Shown here: piece after piece, positions 1 through 8,083 of the stretch
Position numbering within the stretch: position 1 is the first letter of the stretch
Layout: the number at the start of each line of letters is the position of its first letter
From: JAWLHU01 sp049324875
Lineage (GTDB): Bacteria > Bacillota > Sulfobacillia > Symbiobacteriales > Symbiobacteriaceae
Assembly (NCBI GenBank): GCA_049324875.1
Contig: JBMONC010000038.1
Coordinates: 1 to 64,000 of the forward strand
Direction: 5' to 3'
Length of the DNA stretch: 64,000 bases
Made by a program: the position numbers and the translations under genes
Notes under the pieces: model-generated
Told to the model about the DNA's origin: nothing
The model's input: the letters and a program-made list of their open reading frames with translations, nothing else
Database searches by the model: none

Positions 1-216
1 ACATCCTGCAGCACGCGAACTCTCCTCTCGGCTAGATCGATCTGCTTGGTATGAAAATCAGTCTACCCATCAAGCTATTCAGCGTCAAGCGGTTCGGAAG
101 GGGTCTCGCGCCGGAAGCGGTGCTGCTGGCCTGCAATAGACCAAAAGACTCAGGAAATTCGGCAGACTTTTTGGTATTCTATTGGTAACATCCCATGATC
201 TTGGGGGAGGTAGCGA

Positions 217-1134
217 ATGGCACCCGCCCGCAGCATCTTTCGCAGCCCACAGGGAGAGGCGGCCTACCTGAGCGCCTACCGGCAGACGATGCAACTCTGG
301 CCGCTCCCCTACGAAGAGCGGCGGCTTGAGACCACCTTCGGAACGGTCCATACCATCCTTTCCGGGGAGCCGGATGCGCCACCCCTGCTGCTCCTTCATG
401 CCATGCATACCAGCTCGGCCATCTGGTTCCCCAACGCCGGGGAGTTGGGCGCTCACTTCCGGCTGATCGCCTTCGACCTGCTGGGGCATGCCGGCCGCAG
501 CCTCCCCACCCGCAAGATTCGCAGCCCCGGCGACTGCGCCGGGTGGATGCTGCAGGCCCTGGACCAGCTGGAGGTGGGGCGGACCGCCGTGCTGGGGCTC
601 GCTGTGGGCGGCTGGATGGGCTTGAACCTGGCCCTCAGGGCGCCGGACCGGGTGAGCCGGGTGGCCGCCTGCAGCCCTCTGGGCGCCTTCAGCCCGATGG
701 GCATCGGACCGCTCCTGCGGATGCTCCCCGTGCTGCTCTATCCGACCCGCTCCGTTCTCTCCCGGTACCTGGACCGGGTGAGCGGCTCGGGCGCCCGGAT
801 CCCGGAAGCGCTGCGGGAGCAGCTGATCCTGGGCATGGAGCAGATCAACTACAGCAACCCGGGCATGTACACGCCCGGTCCCTTCTCCGACCGGGAGCTC
901 GCCCGCATCACCCAGCCGGTGCTTCTAATGGTCGGCGAGGAGGAGGTGCTCTTCGACCGTCATCGGACGCTGAAACGGGCCGCCGCCCTGATCGACGACC
1001 TGGAGATCGAGGTGATCCCCCGGGCCGGCCATTTTCTGACGGCTGAACAGCCCGCCCTGGCCAACCGGCGCCTGCTCTCCTTCCTCGACTGGCCGGCGGC
1101 CGATCGGTGGGAGGGGTTGCGACGCAAGCCTTGA
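217..1134 (+). CDS. alpha/beta hydrolase-fold protein lacking the catalytic serine
   Basis: A 305-aa protein with the alpha/beta hydrolase layout: a hydrophobic strand ending LLLLHAMH (residues 57-64), a nucleophile-elbow region, a cap, then Asp247 (VLFDRH) and His272 (RAGHF) in the acid and base positions. The elbow reads GLAVGG (127-132), so Ala129 sits where GxSxG has its serine, and the usual HG of the oxyanion loop is HA. It may be non-catalytic or use a different mechanism. The ATG follows a strong GGGGGAGG ribosome-binding site. Transcribed alone; the next gene is convergent. The fold is clear, the substrate is not. Confidence 0.85.
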   Translation: MAPARSIFRSPQGEAAYLSAYRQTMQLWPLPYEERRLETTFGTVHTILSGEPDAPPLLLLHAMHTSSAIWFPNAGELGAHFRLIAFDLLGHAGRSLPTRKIRSPGDCAGWMLQALDQLEVGRTAVLGLAVGGWMGLNLALRAPDRVSRVAACSPLGAFSPMGIGPLLRMLPVLLYPTRSVLSRYLDRVSGSGARIPEALREQLILGMEQINYSNPGMYTPGPFSDRELARITQPVLLMVGEEEVLFDRHRTLKRAAALIDDLEIEVIPRAGHFLTAEQPALANRRLLSFLDWPAADRWEGLRRKP

Positions 1135-1213
1135 GATGGTCCGAGGCGCTCTTCGCGGCGGTGAGGCAGCATGAGAAAGGCGACGGCGGATAAGGCCGTC
1201 GCTGCTCTCTTGC

Positions 1214-2449
1214 TCAGGCCTGGTTGGCAAGCCGCCAGAGGGTCTCGGCCAGCAGCCGCCCGCCCAGGGCGACATCCTCGGGTGAGGTGTACTCCTGTGG
1301 GCAGTGGCTCAGGCCGTCCCGGCTGCGCAGGAAGATCATGCCGACCGGGCAGAGCGCCGCGATGTTGGCACCGTCATGCACAGCGCCGCTTGGCAACTGG
1401 AAGGGCTCCAATCCGATCGCCCGGGCCGCCTCCTCCATGGTGGCGACAACCCGGGCGTCGCACCGGGTAGGCACCGAGGTGTGCTGGATCTCGAACTCCC
1501 CGCCGAGCCCCCGCCTGCGGCAGACATCCAGGAAGAACCAGCGCACCCGCTCCACGCACTCGTCCCGTCGGTCCCCGTCCAGGTCGCGGATGTCGAAGCT
1601 GAGCTCCACCTGCGCAGGGATGACGTTGGCCACCCCGGGCCGCGCCTGCACGAAGCCGACCGTGGCACGGGTAGTCGGCCCTGACTCCCGGGCCGCCCGC
1701 TCCACCTCGAGGATCACCTCGGCGGCGGCGGGCATGGGGTCCTTCCGCAGCTCCATCGGGCAGGCCCCGGCGTGCTCTGCCCGCCCGCGGATCAGCCCGC
1801 GGGCCTGGCGCATCCCGGCGATCCCGCTGACGATCCCCACCGGCAGCCCCCTGGCCTCCAGCAGGCCGGACTGCTCGATGTGGACCTCCACGTAGGCCTT
1901 GTACGTCCCCGGCGGGACCGCTGCCTCCCGGGCCCGGGACGGATCGGCCCCGTACTCCCGGAGGGCGTCGGCCAGGGAGAGCCCCTGCCGGTCCCGCATC
2001 GTCTCAATGTGCTCGAGGGGAAACTGGCCGGCGACAAAGCTGGAGCCCATCAGCCCGTGGGGGAAACGGCTCCCCTCCTCGCCGATGAAGGAGACGACCT
2101 CGACGGGGAACTCCGGCACCAGCCCCTGCTCCCGGAAGGACTCCACCACCTCCAGGGCGGTCAGCACCCCCGCGGGGCCATCGTAGTTGCCGCCGTTGGG
2201 CACGCTGTCCAGGTGGGAGCCCGTCAGGATGGCCGGGCCGGGCCGCCTGCCCGGCAGGCGGCCGAAGAGGTTTCCCACGGCGTCCCGCCGAACCTGTAGT
2301 CCAGCCTGCTCCATCCAGCCGGCAACGGTATCGGTGGCTGCTTTCTCCTCCGGCGAAAGGGCGTAGCGAGTGACGCCCCCGTCAGGGGTGCGGCCGAATC
2401 GGGCCAGGAAGGCAAGTCGCTCGTTGAGTCGCTGGGCATTGATCTGCAT
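1214..2449 (-). CDS. M20-family Zn hydrolase (allantoate amidohydrolase / N-carbamoyl-L-amino-acid hydrolase type)
   Basis: A 411-aa member of the M20 amidase/hydantoinase-carbamoylase group, which removes carbamoyl or ureido groups from N-carbamoyl amino acids or allantoate with two bound metal ions. Visible metal ligands are His79 and Asp81 (TGSHLDSVP), Asp90 (NYDGPAG) and Glu124-Glu125 (IGEEGSRF). A further His lies in EVHIEQ and a C-terminal His in LSHCPQEYT. The length is normal for the family. A GGGGGTGG ribosome-binding site precedes the ATG. No purine-catabolism partners flank it, so the substrate cannot be fixed; N-carbamoyl amino acids are as likely as allantoate. Confidence 0.88.
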   Translation of the reverse strand: MQINAQRLNERLAFLARFGRTPDGGVTRYALSPEEKAATDTVAGWMEQAGLQVRRDAVGNLFGRLPGRRPGPAILTGSHLDSVPNGGNYDGPAGVLTALEVVESFREQGLVPEFPVEVVSFIGEEGSRFPHGLMGSSFVAGQFPLEHIETMRDRQGLSLADALREYGADPSRAREAAVPPGTYKAYVEVHIEQSGLLEARGLPVGIVSGIAGMRQARGLIRGRAEHAGACPMELRKDPMPAAAEVILEVERAARESGPTTRATVGFVQARPGVANVIPAQVELSFDIRDLDGDRRDECVERVRWFFLDVCRRRGLGGEFEIQHTSVPTRCDARVVATMEEAARAIGLEPFQLPSGAVHDGANIAALCPVGMIFLRSRDGLSHCPQEYTSPEDVALGGRLLAETLWRLANQA

Positions 2450-2544
2450 CAGAGTACCACCCCCGCAGGGTGATTCTCTTCCTGCCAGGTGAAATCCTGT
2501 GCACGTGACGGCTCCGCACGGGGCGGAGCCGCAGGTCGGCGGAA

Positions 2545-3162
2545 CTAGGCCAGACCGGTCTGCGCCTGCTCCTCGGGGAGGAAGAGGCGCCCGGACTCGT
2601 ACTCCTTCCAGAAGCCGAGGAGCCCGTCGGCGATCGCCTCCGCCATGGCCACGGTCTGGTCGAGGCCGGCGAACCAGATCATAAACGGGAAGTGGGCCGT
2701 GCCGCCCATGATATGAACCGAGCCGACCTGCGGCAGCGTCTTGCCCATGCCGGCGCCCGGCTTCAGCGGGCCGCGGTTGACCGTGATGCGCCCGGGGCGC
2801 CCCACCGCAGCATCCACGGCGATGACATAGGGGAACTTGTTCCGCTTCATCGCCCTCTGCCAGGCCTCATTCAGCTTCTCCTTGATGTTGGTGGCATGGA
2901 CCGGCTCGTTCAGGTCCCCTACGTACTCGCCGGTAAAGCCCTTCCGGCTCAGAAACCACCCGATGAAGGGGCCCAGGGAGTCACCGGTGGAGCTGGTGGC
3001 CCCGACCATGAAGAAGACCGGCAGGTACTTGTCCGTCTTGCCCTCCGCCCGAAACTGCTCGACGAGCGCATTGGAGAGCACTCTGGAAGCCGCCGGATCC
3101 TGGTAGTGCACGTCGGCCAGCAGGGCCGGGGTAAGGTCCGGGCTCGCCAGGTCGTGGGACAC
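2545..3162 (-). CDS. yyaC: YyaC-family spore protein (DUF1256)
   Basis: A 205-aa protein with the hallmarks of the YyaC/DUF1256 family, which is related in fold to the germination protease GPR: ATSSTGDSLGP near residue 55, DLNEPVHATNIKEKL near 82, IAVDAAVG near 114, then GPLKPGAGMGKTLP and VGSVHIMG. The family is largely restricted to endospore formers, so this gene is the best direct sign of sporulation here. The exact role of YyaC is not settled. The C-terminal tail past residue 185 is specific to this protein. Divergent from the following membrane-protein gene, with about 110 bp between their starts. Confidence 0.88.
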   Translation of the reverse strand: MSHDLASPDLTPALLADVHYQDPAASRVLSNALVEQFRAEGKTDKYLPVFFMVGATSSTGDSLGPFIGWFLSRKGFTGEYVGDLNEPVHATNIKEKLNEAWQRAMKRNKFPYVIAVDAAVGRPGRITVNRGPLKPGAGMGKTLPQVGSVHIMGGTAHFPFMIWFAGLDQTVAMAEAIADGLLGFWKEYESGRLFLPEEQAQTGLA

Positions 3163-3276
3163 GAGGCACTCCCCCTCCGATTCCGGATTCTCCAGCCCGT
3201 CTCATCCAGAACTGGTAATTATTACTATATCGGGCGCGGCGCCTCTTGTCAATCATTGGATGCGAGGGATTTGCGT

Positions 3277-4308
3277 ATGGAATTGCCGATCCGTCTCCTG
3301 CAGCCGTTCCTGGGGCCCCGGATCATCAAGACAGGCCTGGCGGTCTTCCTCTCGCTGGCGGTCTTCACCTGGTTTGGCTCCTCCTATGCCACCTTTGCCG
3401 CTGTCGCCGCGATCCTGGCGGTGCAGCCGTCGATAAACAAGGCGCGCGAGGTGCTCCGCCAGCAGCTGCTGGGCAACCTTGTGGCCGGCGGCATCGCGGC
3501 GGGGCTGGGGCTGCTGCTGCCGATCAACCCGCTGACCATGGCGCTGGGAGCCATCCTGGTGCTGGGCCTCCTGACCCGGTTCAGGCTGACCGAGGCCGCG
3601 GGCCTGGCGGTGGTGGTGATCCTCTTCATCATGGAGCGGCCCGAGCACGACTTCCTCTGGTACACCTTGATCCGCCTGGGTGCGATCACGGGCGGCATGG
3701 CCATCGGGTACGGGGTCAACCGGTTCATCCGCCCCCCGGATGTGGTCGCGCGGGCCCGCCAGGAGCTTCGGGAGGGGGTCGAGGAGCTGGACCGGTTCAT
3801 GGAGCGGCTGATCACCTCGATCCCTTCCCCGGAGCACTACCGGAAGGAGCAGATCAAGCAGGATGCCGAAGCGGTGCAAAAGCACCTGACCACCGTCCGC
3901 ACCCTCCTGGAGCTGGGCGGGGGGGAGATCGATTCACCCTGGGCGCTCCGCCTGAAGAAGGCCAACGCCTCAATGTTCGTCTTCACCGAGGCGGTGATGG
4001 ACATCCACAAGCTGCTGCTGGGGATCGGCGGGCTGGATGAGGGGCCTGACCGGGATCTGGTGGTCGGGGCGGTGCGGGCGGCGGGGGAGTATAAGCGGAT
4101 GGTGATGCGGGCCGCCCTCGACGGCGCCCCCCTCTCCACGGAGCCGGTCCGGGCCTTCGAGGCGGCCACGGCAGCCCTGCAGCAGCGGGTGGAGCTGCTG
4201 ATCGACCAGCGGGAGCTCCGGCAGCGGGGACTGGTGCTGCACCTGGTCCTGGCCCGGATCGGCCACATGGGTCGGCGCATGGCCTCCCTCCAGCAGCTCC
4301 TCAGGTGA
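3277..4308 (+). CDS. FUSC/aromatic-acid-exporter-like membrane protein
   Basis: A 343-aa protein. The N-terminal half has about five or six hydrophobic helices starting IKTGLAVFLSLAVFTWFG, with the family-like stretch TFAAVAAILAVQPSI and the charged RLGAITGGMAIGYGVNRFI. The C-terminal half (from about residue 155) is soluble and helical, resembling FUSC and aromatic-acid-exporter proteins (YgaE/ArAE type). The reading frame extends upstream through the antisense of yyaC. The ATG at 3277 was chosen because GCGAGGGA lies 7 nt before it and the membrane helices begin there. The substrate is unknown. Confidence 0.8.
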   Translation: MELPIRLLQPFLGPRIIKTGLAVFLSLAVFTWFGSSYATFAAVAAILAVQPSINKAREVLRQQLLGNLVAGGIAAGLGLLLPINPLTMALGAILVLGLLTRFRLTEAAGLAVVVILFIMERPEHDFLWYTLIRLGAITGGMAIGYGVNRFIRPPDVVARARQELREGVEELDRFMERLITSIPSPEHYRKEQIKQDAEAVQKHLTTVRTLLELGGGEIDSPWALRLKKANASMFVFTEAVMDIHKLLLGIGGLDEGPDRDLVVGAVRAAGEYKRMVMRAALDGAPLSTEPVRAFEAATAALQQRVELLIDQRELRQRGLVLHLVLARIGHMGRRMASLQQLLR

Positions 4309-4403
4309 CATAGGTAGCAGGATTAACATTTCGGATGCAGAACTATATCCTCCCGTGGGGATACTCCCCACGGTAGATCGGATCAGGATCTAGGGGGCGC
4401 GTC

Positions 4404-5303
4404 ATGCGGGATTATCTGCTGATGGGGTTAATGGCGGTCCTCTGGGCGGGCGCCTTCGTCTCGGGCAAGCTCTCCGTCGCCGCGATACCGCCCGAGATCG
4501 TGGCCTTCCTGCGCTTCCTGGTGGCGGGACTGACGATGCTGGCCATCATGGGAGCGCTCAACTGGCGGGAACTCACCTTCACCCGGCGGGACCTGGGGCT
4601 GATCCTCGGACTGGGCGCCACGGGCATCGCCGGGTACAACCTGCTCTTCTTCCGCGGGCTGCATCTCGCTCCGGCCTCCGACGGGGCGATGATCGTCCCG
4701 ACGCTCAACCCCCTGATCACCCTCTTTGTGGCGGCGATCCTGCTGGGGGAGCGGCTGACGGCGCGGAAGCTGACGGGAGCCTCCATCTCGCTGGTGGGTC
4801 AGGTGCTGATCTTCTGGACGCTGGTGCAGGCGGCGGCAGCGGACCCGACCCGGCTGGTGGGCGACCTCTACTATGTGGGCTCGGCGGTCTGCTGGTCGAC
4901 CTACACCATCCTGGGGCGGATCGCGGCGAAGCGGTTCACGCCGATGGCGGCCACGACGGTGGCCAGCGTGGCGGGGATGTTGATGCTCCTCCCCTTCGCC
5001 CTCTGGCAGTACCCGGGCAGCTCCGGGTACAGCCTCCCCTTCTGGGGGAATATCCTCTACCTGGGATGGGCGGCGACAGTGGCCGGCTTCTTCCTCTTCA
5101 ACCGGGGGGTCACCCGGCTGGGGGCGAGCCGGGCCGCGGTCTTCATCAACCTGGTGCCGGTCTTCAGCGTCGCCCTGGCGGCCCTCTTCCTGGGGGAGCG
5201 GCCGACCATCCTCCAGGTGACGGGGATGCTGGTGGTCCTGAGCGGTGTCTACCTGGCCGGAACGGCGACCCCACAGGCTCCGGCGCCCGCCCGGGCCTCA
5301 TAG
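4404..5303 (+). CDS. EamA/DMT-family transporter
   Basis: A 299-aa drug/metabolite-transporter protein with two EamA repeats of five helices. The first opens with LMGLMAVLWAGAFVSGKL. Typical repeat-end motifs are visible: LNPLITLFVAAILLGERLT in repeat 1 and the related VFSVALAALFLGERPT in repeat 2. Length and topology are normal. The family exports amino acids, nucleosides or other metabolites; nothing here sets the substrate. A GGGGGCGCG stretch precedes the ATG, and a good terminator follows at 5308. Confidence 0.88.
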   Translation: MRDYLLMGLMAVLWAGAFVSGKLSVAAIPPEIVAFLRFLVAGLTMLAIMGALNWRELTFTRRDLGLILGLGATGIAGYNLLFFRGLHLAPASDGAMIVPTLNPLITLFVAAILLGERLTARKLTGASISLVGQVLIFWTLVQAAAADPTRLVGDLYYVGSAVCWSTYTILGRIAAKRFTPMAATTVASVAGMLMLLPFALWQYPGSSGYSLPFWGNILYLGWAATVAGFFLFNRGVTRLGASRAAVFINLVPVFSVALAALFLGERPTILQVTGMLVVLSGVYLAGTATPQAPAPARAS

Positions 5304-5307
5304 CGAA

Positions 5308-5343
5308 AGGCAGAGACCGCCGGGAGCGGCCTCTGCCTCTTTT
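5308..5343 (+). terminator. Rho-independent terminator after the EamA gene
   Basis: AGGCAGAG and CCGC, separated by one unpaired base, pair with GCGG and CTCTGCCT around a CGGGA loop. The stem is followed by CTTTT. It may also serve the convergent small-protein gene ending at 5357. Confidence 0.8.
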
Positions 5344-5356
5344 CGATCAGCCGGTG

Positions 5357-5746
5357 CTACTGCACAAGGCCGTAGCCGGGGTGCCATGCATAGGGAATAC
5401 CAGCCATGCCGGGCGGGTACTGCTTGGCAAAGCCCCCGCCGGCCGTCGGCTCCCAGTAGGGCTTCTGCTTGCCGAACCGCCCCGGGCCGGGCTTGCCGAA
5501 CTTGCCCCACCCGGGCTTGCCGTACTTGCCCCAGCCGGGCTTGCCGTATCCGGCCCAGCCGGGCTTGCCGTATCCGGCCCAGCCGGGCTTGCCGTACCCG
5601 GTCCAGCCGGGCTTGCCGTAGGGCTGCCAGGTCTCCCCATAGGGCGAGAGATCCGCAAAGAGGCCCTGCTGGTAGGGGCGGAAGAGATCAGCACCATACA
5701 GCTCTGCGGTGTCGATTCCAGGCGTCACATACGGGCGATAGGCCAC
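5357..5746 (-). CDS. small Gly/Tyr/Trp-rich repeat protein (GKPGW repeats), possible spore-coat or surface protein
   Basis: A 129-aa protein I do not recognise. Residues 42-93 are about seven tandem 8-residue units of the form (G/K/R)(Y/F)GKPGW(A/G/T), the last two degenerate. The N-terminus is Tyr/Phe rich and the C-terminus ends PYAWHPGYGLVQ. There is no signal peptide, membrane helix or cysteine. The start is GTG at 5746 behind GGGGGTGA with 6-nt spacing, which supports this strand over the overlapping plus-strand frame. Composition recalls coat or cross-linkable structural proteins. Function is unknown; a spore-coat role is only a guess. Confidence 0.7.
   Translation of the reverse strand: MAYRPYVTPGIDTAELYGADLFRPYQQGLFADLSPYGETWQPYGKPGWTGYGKPGWAGYGKPGWAGYGKPGWGKYGKPGWGKFGKPGPGRFGKQKPYWEPTAGGGFAKQYPPGMAGIPYAWHPGYGLVQ
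5500..5623 (-). repeat. 24-bp tandem repeat array inside the GKPGW gene
   Basis: About five near-identical 24-bp units, readable on the plus strand as copies of CCGGGCTTGCCGTA followed by a variable part. Each encodes one 8-residue repeat. Substitutions fall mainly in the codons for the variable residues. Confidence 0.8.
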
Positions 5747-5830
5747 TCATTTCACCCCCCGGTCGACAGAATATGCGCGTGGACGATCGATGGTGCACGG
5801 CGACCGACCGGTCGCCACTGGTCACGCCCC

Positions 5831-6025
5831 TCAGCCGCCCTTGCGGACCGGCTGGGGCTTCACCAGCACCGGGTAGGGCATGGGGGCGACGCTCCCCTGG
5901 AAGGGGCGGACCACCGCCCGGTGAACCGGGGAGAAGAGGCCCTGCCTGCCGCAGGGGGTGGCGTACCCACGGAAGATGCTCGGATGGCTCGGGGTATGCA
6001 TGGGAGTCTTCACCTCACCCGACAT
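5831..6025 (-). CDS. small hypothetical protein, possible partner of the GKPGW protein
   Basis: A 64-aa ORF, rich in Pro, His, Val and Arg, with no recognisable domain. It lies 84 bp upstream of the GKPGW-repeat gene on the same strand, so the two could be co-transcribed. The ATG is preceded by CGGGAG, 11 nt away, a mediocre ribosome-binding site. Like its neighbour it has a biased composition and a Pro/Tyr/Val tail, compatible with a small structural protein. Coding status is uncertain. Confidence 0.45.
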   Translation of the reverse strand: MSGEVKTPMHTPSHPSIFRGYATPCGRQGLFSPVHRAVVRPFQGSVAPMPYPVLVKPQPVRKGG

Positions 6026-6127
6026 CTTATGTTACGCTCCCGTAACTTGCGCCCCGCAGGGTTTCGCGGTGGATGCACCGAATCTATCCGAATCGACTTG
6101 CCTGTTTGCAGAAGGGATGGATTCCAG

Positions 6128-6655
6128 ATGTGCCGGGTCGCCGTGGGTTCGACCAATCCGGTCAAGGTAAACGCCGTCCGCCGTATCTTTGCGCGGCTGA
6201 TGCCCGACGTTGAGGTGGTGGGCGTGGAGGTTTCCAGCGGCGTGGCACCACAGCCCGTGGGAGAAGCGGAGACGGTGGCCGGGGCGGCCAACCGGGCAAG
6301 GGCTGCCCGGGAGGCGTTCGCGGCCGACTTCGGGGTCGGGCTGGAGGGCGGCGTCGCCTTCGAGGGCGATCAGTGCTGGATGATCGGCTCCTGCGCTGTC
6401 ATCCACCGGGATGGCCGGGTGGGGATCGGCAAGGGCCACTCCTTCCTGCTGCCGCCGGCGGTGGCGGAAGGGGTCCGGGCCGGTCATGAGGTGGGGCCGC
6501 TGATCGACCGGCTGGCCGGCGAGAGTGAGACGAAGAAGAAGGGCGGCGCCATCGGGTTCTTGACCAACGGCGCCGTGCTCCGCGAGGACCTGTTCGCCAG
6601 CCTGGTGGGGGCGGCCATGGTCACATTCTTACATCCGGAGTTGTACAAGCGATGA
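6128..6655 (+). CDS. DUF84 inosine/xanthosine-triphosphatase-like protein (YjjX family)
   Basis: A 175-aa protein with the DUF84/YjjX signature. The N-terminal substrate loop is VGSTNPVKVNAVRR, followed by GVAPQPVGEAET and GLEGGVAF, and ending ETKKKGGAIGFLTNG. Family members hydrolyse non-canonical NTPs such as ITP and XTP. The frame is open far upstream through unrelated sequence. The ATG at 6128 was chosen because GAAGGGATGG precedes it and the family begins at this point. It overlaps the next gene, a NUDIX hydrolase, by 4 bp (ATGA), so the two probably form a nucleotide-sanitation operon. Confidence 0.85.
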   Translation: MCRVAVGSTNPVKVNAVRRIFARLMPDVEVVGVEVSSGVAPQPVGEAETVAGAANRARAAREAFAADFGVGLEGGVAFEGDQCWMIGSCAVIHRDGRVGIGKGHSFLLPPAVAEGVRAGHEVGPLIDRLAGESETKKKGGAIGFLTNGAVLREDLFASLVGAAMVTFLHPELYKR

Positions 6656-7110
6656 GCGAGATCACGCGCGACTTTACCGTGGCGACCTTTGTCATCCACG
6701 AGGGCAGGGTGCTGCTCCTCTGGCACAAAAAGCTGCAGATGTGGCTGCCCCCCGGCGGGCACATCGACCCGCATGAGCTGCCGGACGAGGCGGCGGTGCG
6801 GGAGGTTCGGGAGGAGGCCGGGCTCGAGGTGGTGCTGCTCTCGCAGCCGGCGCTCCCGCCCATCCCCGGCCCCCGCCAGCTGGCGCGGCCCGAGGGCATC
6901 CAACTGGAGGATATCGGCCCGGGGCACCAGCACATCGACCTGATCTACTTCGCCCGTCCGGCAGATCCGTCGGCGGTGAGGCCGGTGGCTAACGACGAGG
7001 TGGAGCGGGTCGGGTGGTACGGGCGGGAAGATCTGCACCGCATCCCCCTGACCGAGGAGGTCAGGGCCTGGGTGGAGAAGGCGCTGGCCGCCGGCGAGCG
7101 GGGCGTGTAG
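6652..7110 (+). CDS. NUDIX hydrolase
   Basis: A 152-aa NUDIX protein. The Nudix box begins at GGHIDPHE, about residue 37, and ends REVREEAGLEV, matching GX5EX7REUXEEXGU. The start overlaps the stop of the DUF84 gene (ATGA), indicating translational coupling. The substrate is a nucleoside diphosphate linked to X, not further defined. Pairing with an ITPase-like gene suggests clean-up of damaged nucleotides, by inference. Confidence 0.88.
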   Translation: MSEITRDFTVATFVIHEGRVLLLWHKKLQMWLPPGGHIDPHELPDEAAVREVREEAGLEVVLLSQPALPPIPGPRQLARPEGIQLEDIGPGHQHIDLIYFARPADPSAVRPVANDEVERVGWYGREDLHRIPLTEEVRAWVEKALAAGERGV

Positions 7111-7163
7111 GCAGGGGCCGGTGCTCCGGCCTGATGAGAACGGATCGGGGGTTGAGTGGGCCT

Positions 7164-8057
7164 ATGCGTCAGCGAATCCCCTGGGCAGCGCTGGTTCTGG
7201 TGATGCTCACCCTGCTCGGCGGCTGCGGCGGGCAGCCCGCGACGCCGGAGGCGGCGGCGGGGGTCGCCCGCGCCTTTATGGATGCCCGGGTGGCCGGGGA
7301 TGCAGGCAGCATCACCGCCCTGCTGACCGCCCGAGCGCAGCAGGCCATCCCGCGCAGCCTGGTCAGCCGCCACCTGGAGCGGGCGCAGGTCAGCTACGGC
7401 GGTCTGGGCGAGCCCAGCAGCATCGAGGAGGGCGTGGTCCGGATCCCGGTGCGGGAGCTGAAGTTGGTCGAGGGGGACCGGACCATCCAGTGGCCGGAGC
7501 GCTGGCTGACGCTGCGGTACGAGGGGGAGCGCTGGCGGGTGGCCTGGGTGGAGCCCCTCTTTGATGAGGCGATGGAGGCCTTCATGAACAACATGCTGAC
7601 CGACCAACTGGAGCTGGGCCACCAGATCGTGGCCATCGACCCGTACCACTATCGCGGCTACCTGGAACTCCACTTCGCCTACCGGGACCTGCAGCGCTAC
7701 CGCGAGGCCGAGGTGGCCATCCGGGAGGCGCTGCTGCGGGCCACGCCGGCCGAGGAGCCCGACGCCTACGACGCCATGGCCCGCTTCAAGCTGGCAATCA
7801 AGGCACCGGCCGAGGCGCTCGCCTATGCCCGGCGCGCCCTGGAGCTGGCCGGGCCCTTCACTCCCGAGACCTACCCCGCCCGGTGGCAGGCCGATACGCT
7901 GGTGGTGGCCGGACGGGCCGCCCTGGCCATGGGCGACCGGGCTGCGGCCGAGGAGTACGCCAGCCAGGCGGCGGCGGTTGATCCGGAGAGCGCCGCCCTG
8001 GCCATCTTCCGTCACCAGCTGGCGGAGAAGCCCGGCGGGCCGCCCCCGGCGCCCTGA
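7164..8057 (+). CDS. lipoprotein with a tetratricopeptide-like C-terminus
   Basis: A 297-aa predicted lipoprotein. The signal peptide ends LTLLGGC, so lipidation would be on the Cys. After it come a DUF4878/NTF2-like region (residues about 30-125, ARAFMDARVAGDAGSI) and then TPR-like helical pairs with conserved Ala/Tyr pattern (YRGYLELHFAYRDLQRYREAE; AYARRALELAG). The ATG at 7164 is preferred because it starts the signal peptide just after GGGGG; an in-frame ATG at 7134 is possible. It sits directly before an LCP gene, suggesting a cell-envelope role. Confidence 0.75.
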   Translation: MRQRIPWAALVLVMLTLLGGCGGQPATPEAAAGVARAFMDARVAGDAGSITALLTARAQQAIPRSLVSRHLERAQVSYGGLGEPSSIEEGVVRIPVRELKLVEGDRTIQWPERWLTLRYEGERWRVAWVEPLFDEAMEAFMNNMLTDQLELGHQIVAIDPYHYRGYLELHFAYRDLQRYREAEVAIREALLRATPAEEPDAYDAMARFKLAIKAPAEALAYARRALELAGPFTPETYPARWQADTLVVAGRAALAMGDRAAAEEYASQAAAVDPESAALAIFRHQLAEKPGGPPPAP

Positions 8058-8083
8058 TACACCGATGGGGAGGTCTGTGCCGC

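Noticed and set aside
51..188. 45-codon ORF starting MKISLPIKLF
   Set aside because: No ribosome-binding site and no similarity recognised; treated as non-coding upstream DNA of the first gene. The first 216 bp show nothing else firm.
5500..5623. Periodic 24-bp repeats considered as a CRISPR array
   Set aside because: Units are contiguous, without unique spacers, and encode protein repeats in frame.
5066..6655. 529-codon plus-strand ORF with AGLAVSGPAG-like repeats
   Set aside because: The repeats are the complementary reading of the GKPGW gene. Only its last 175 codons, the DUF84 gene from 6128, are real.
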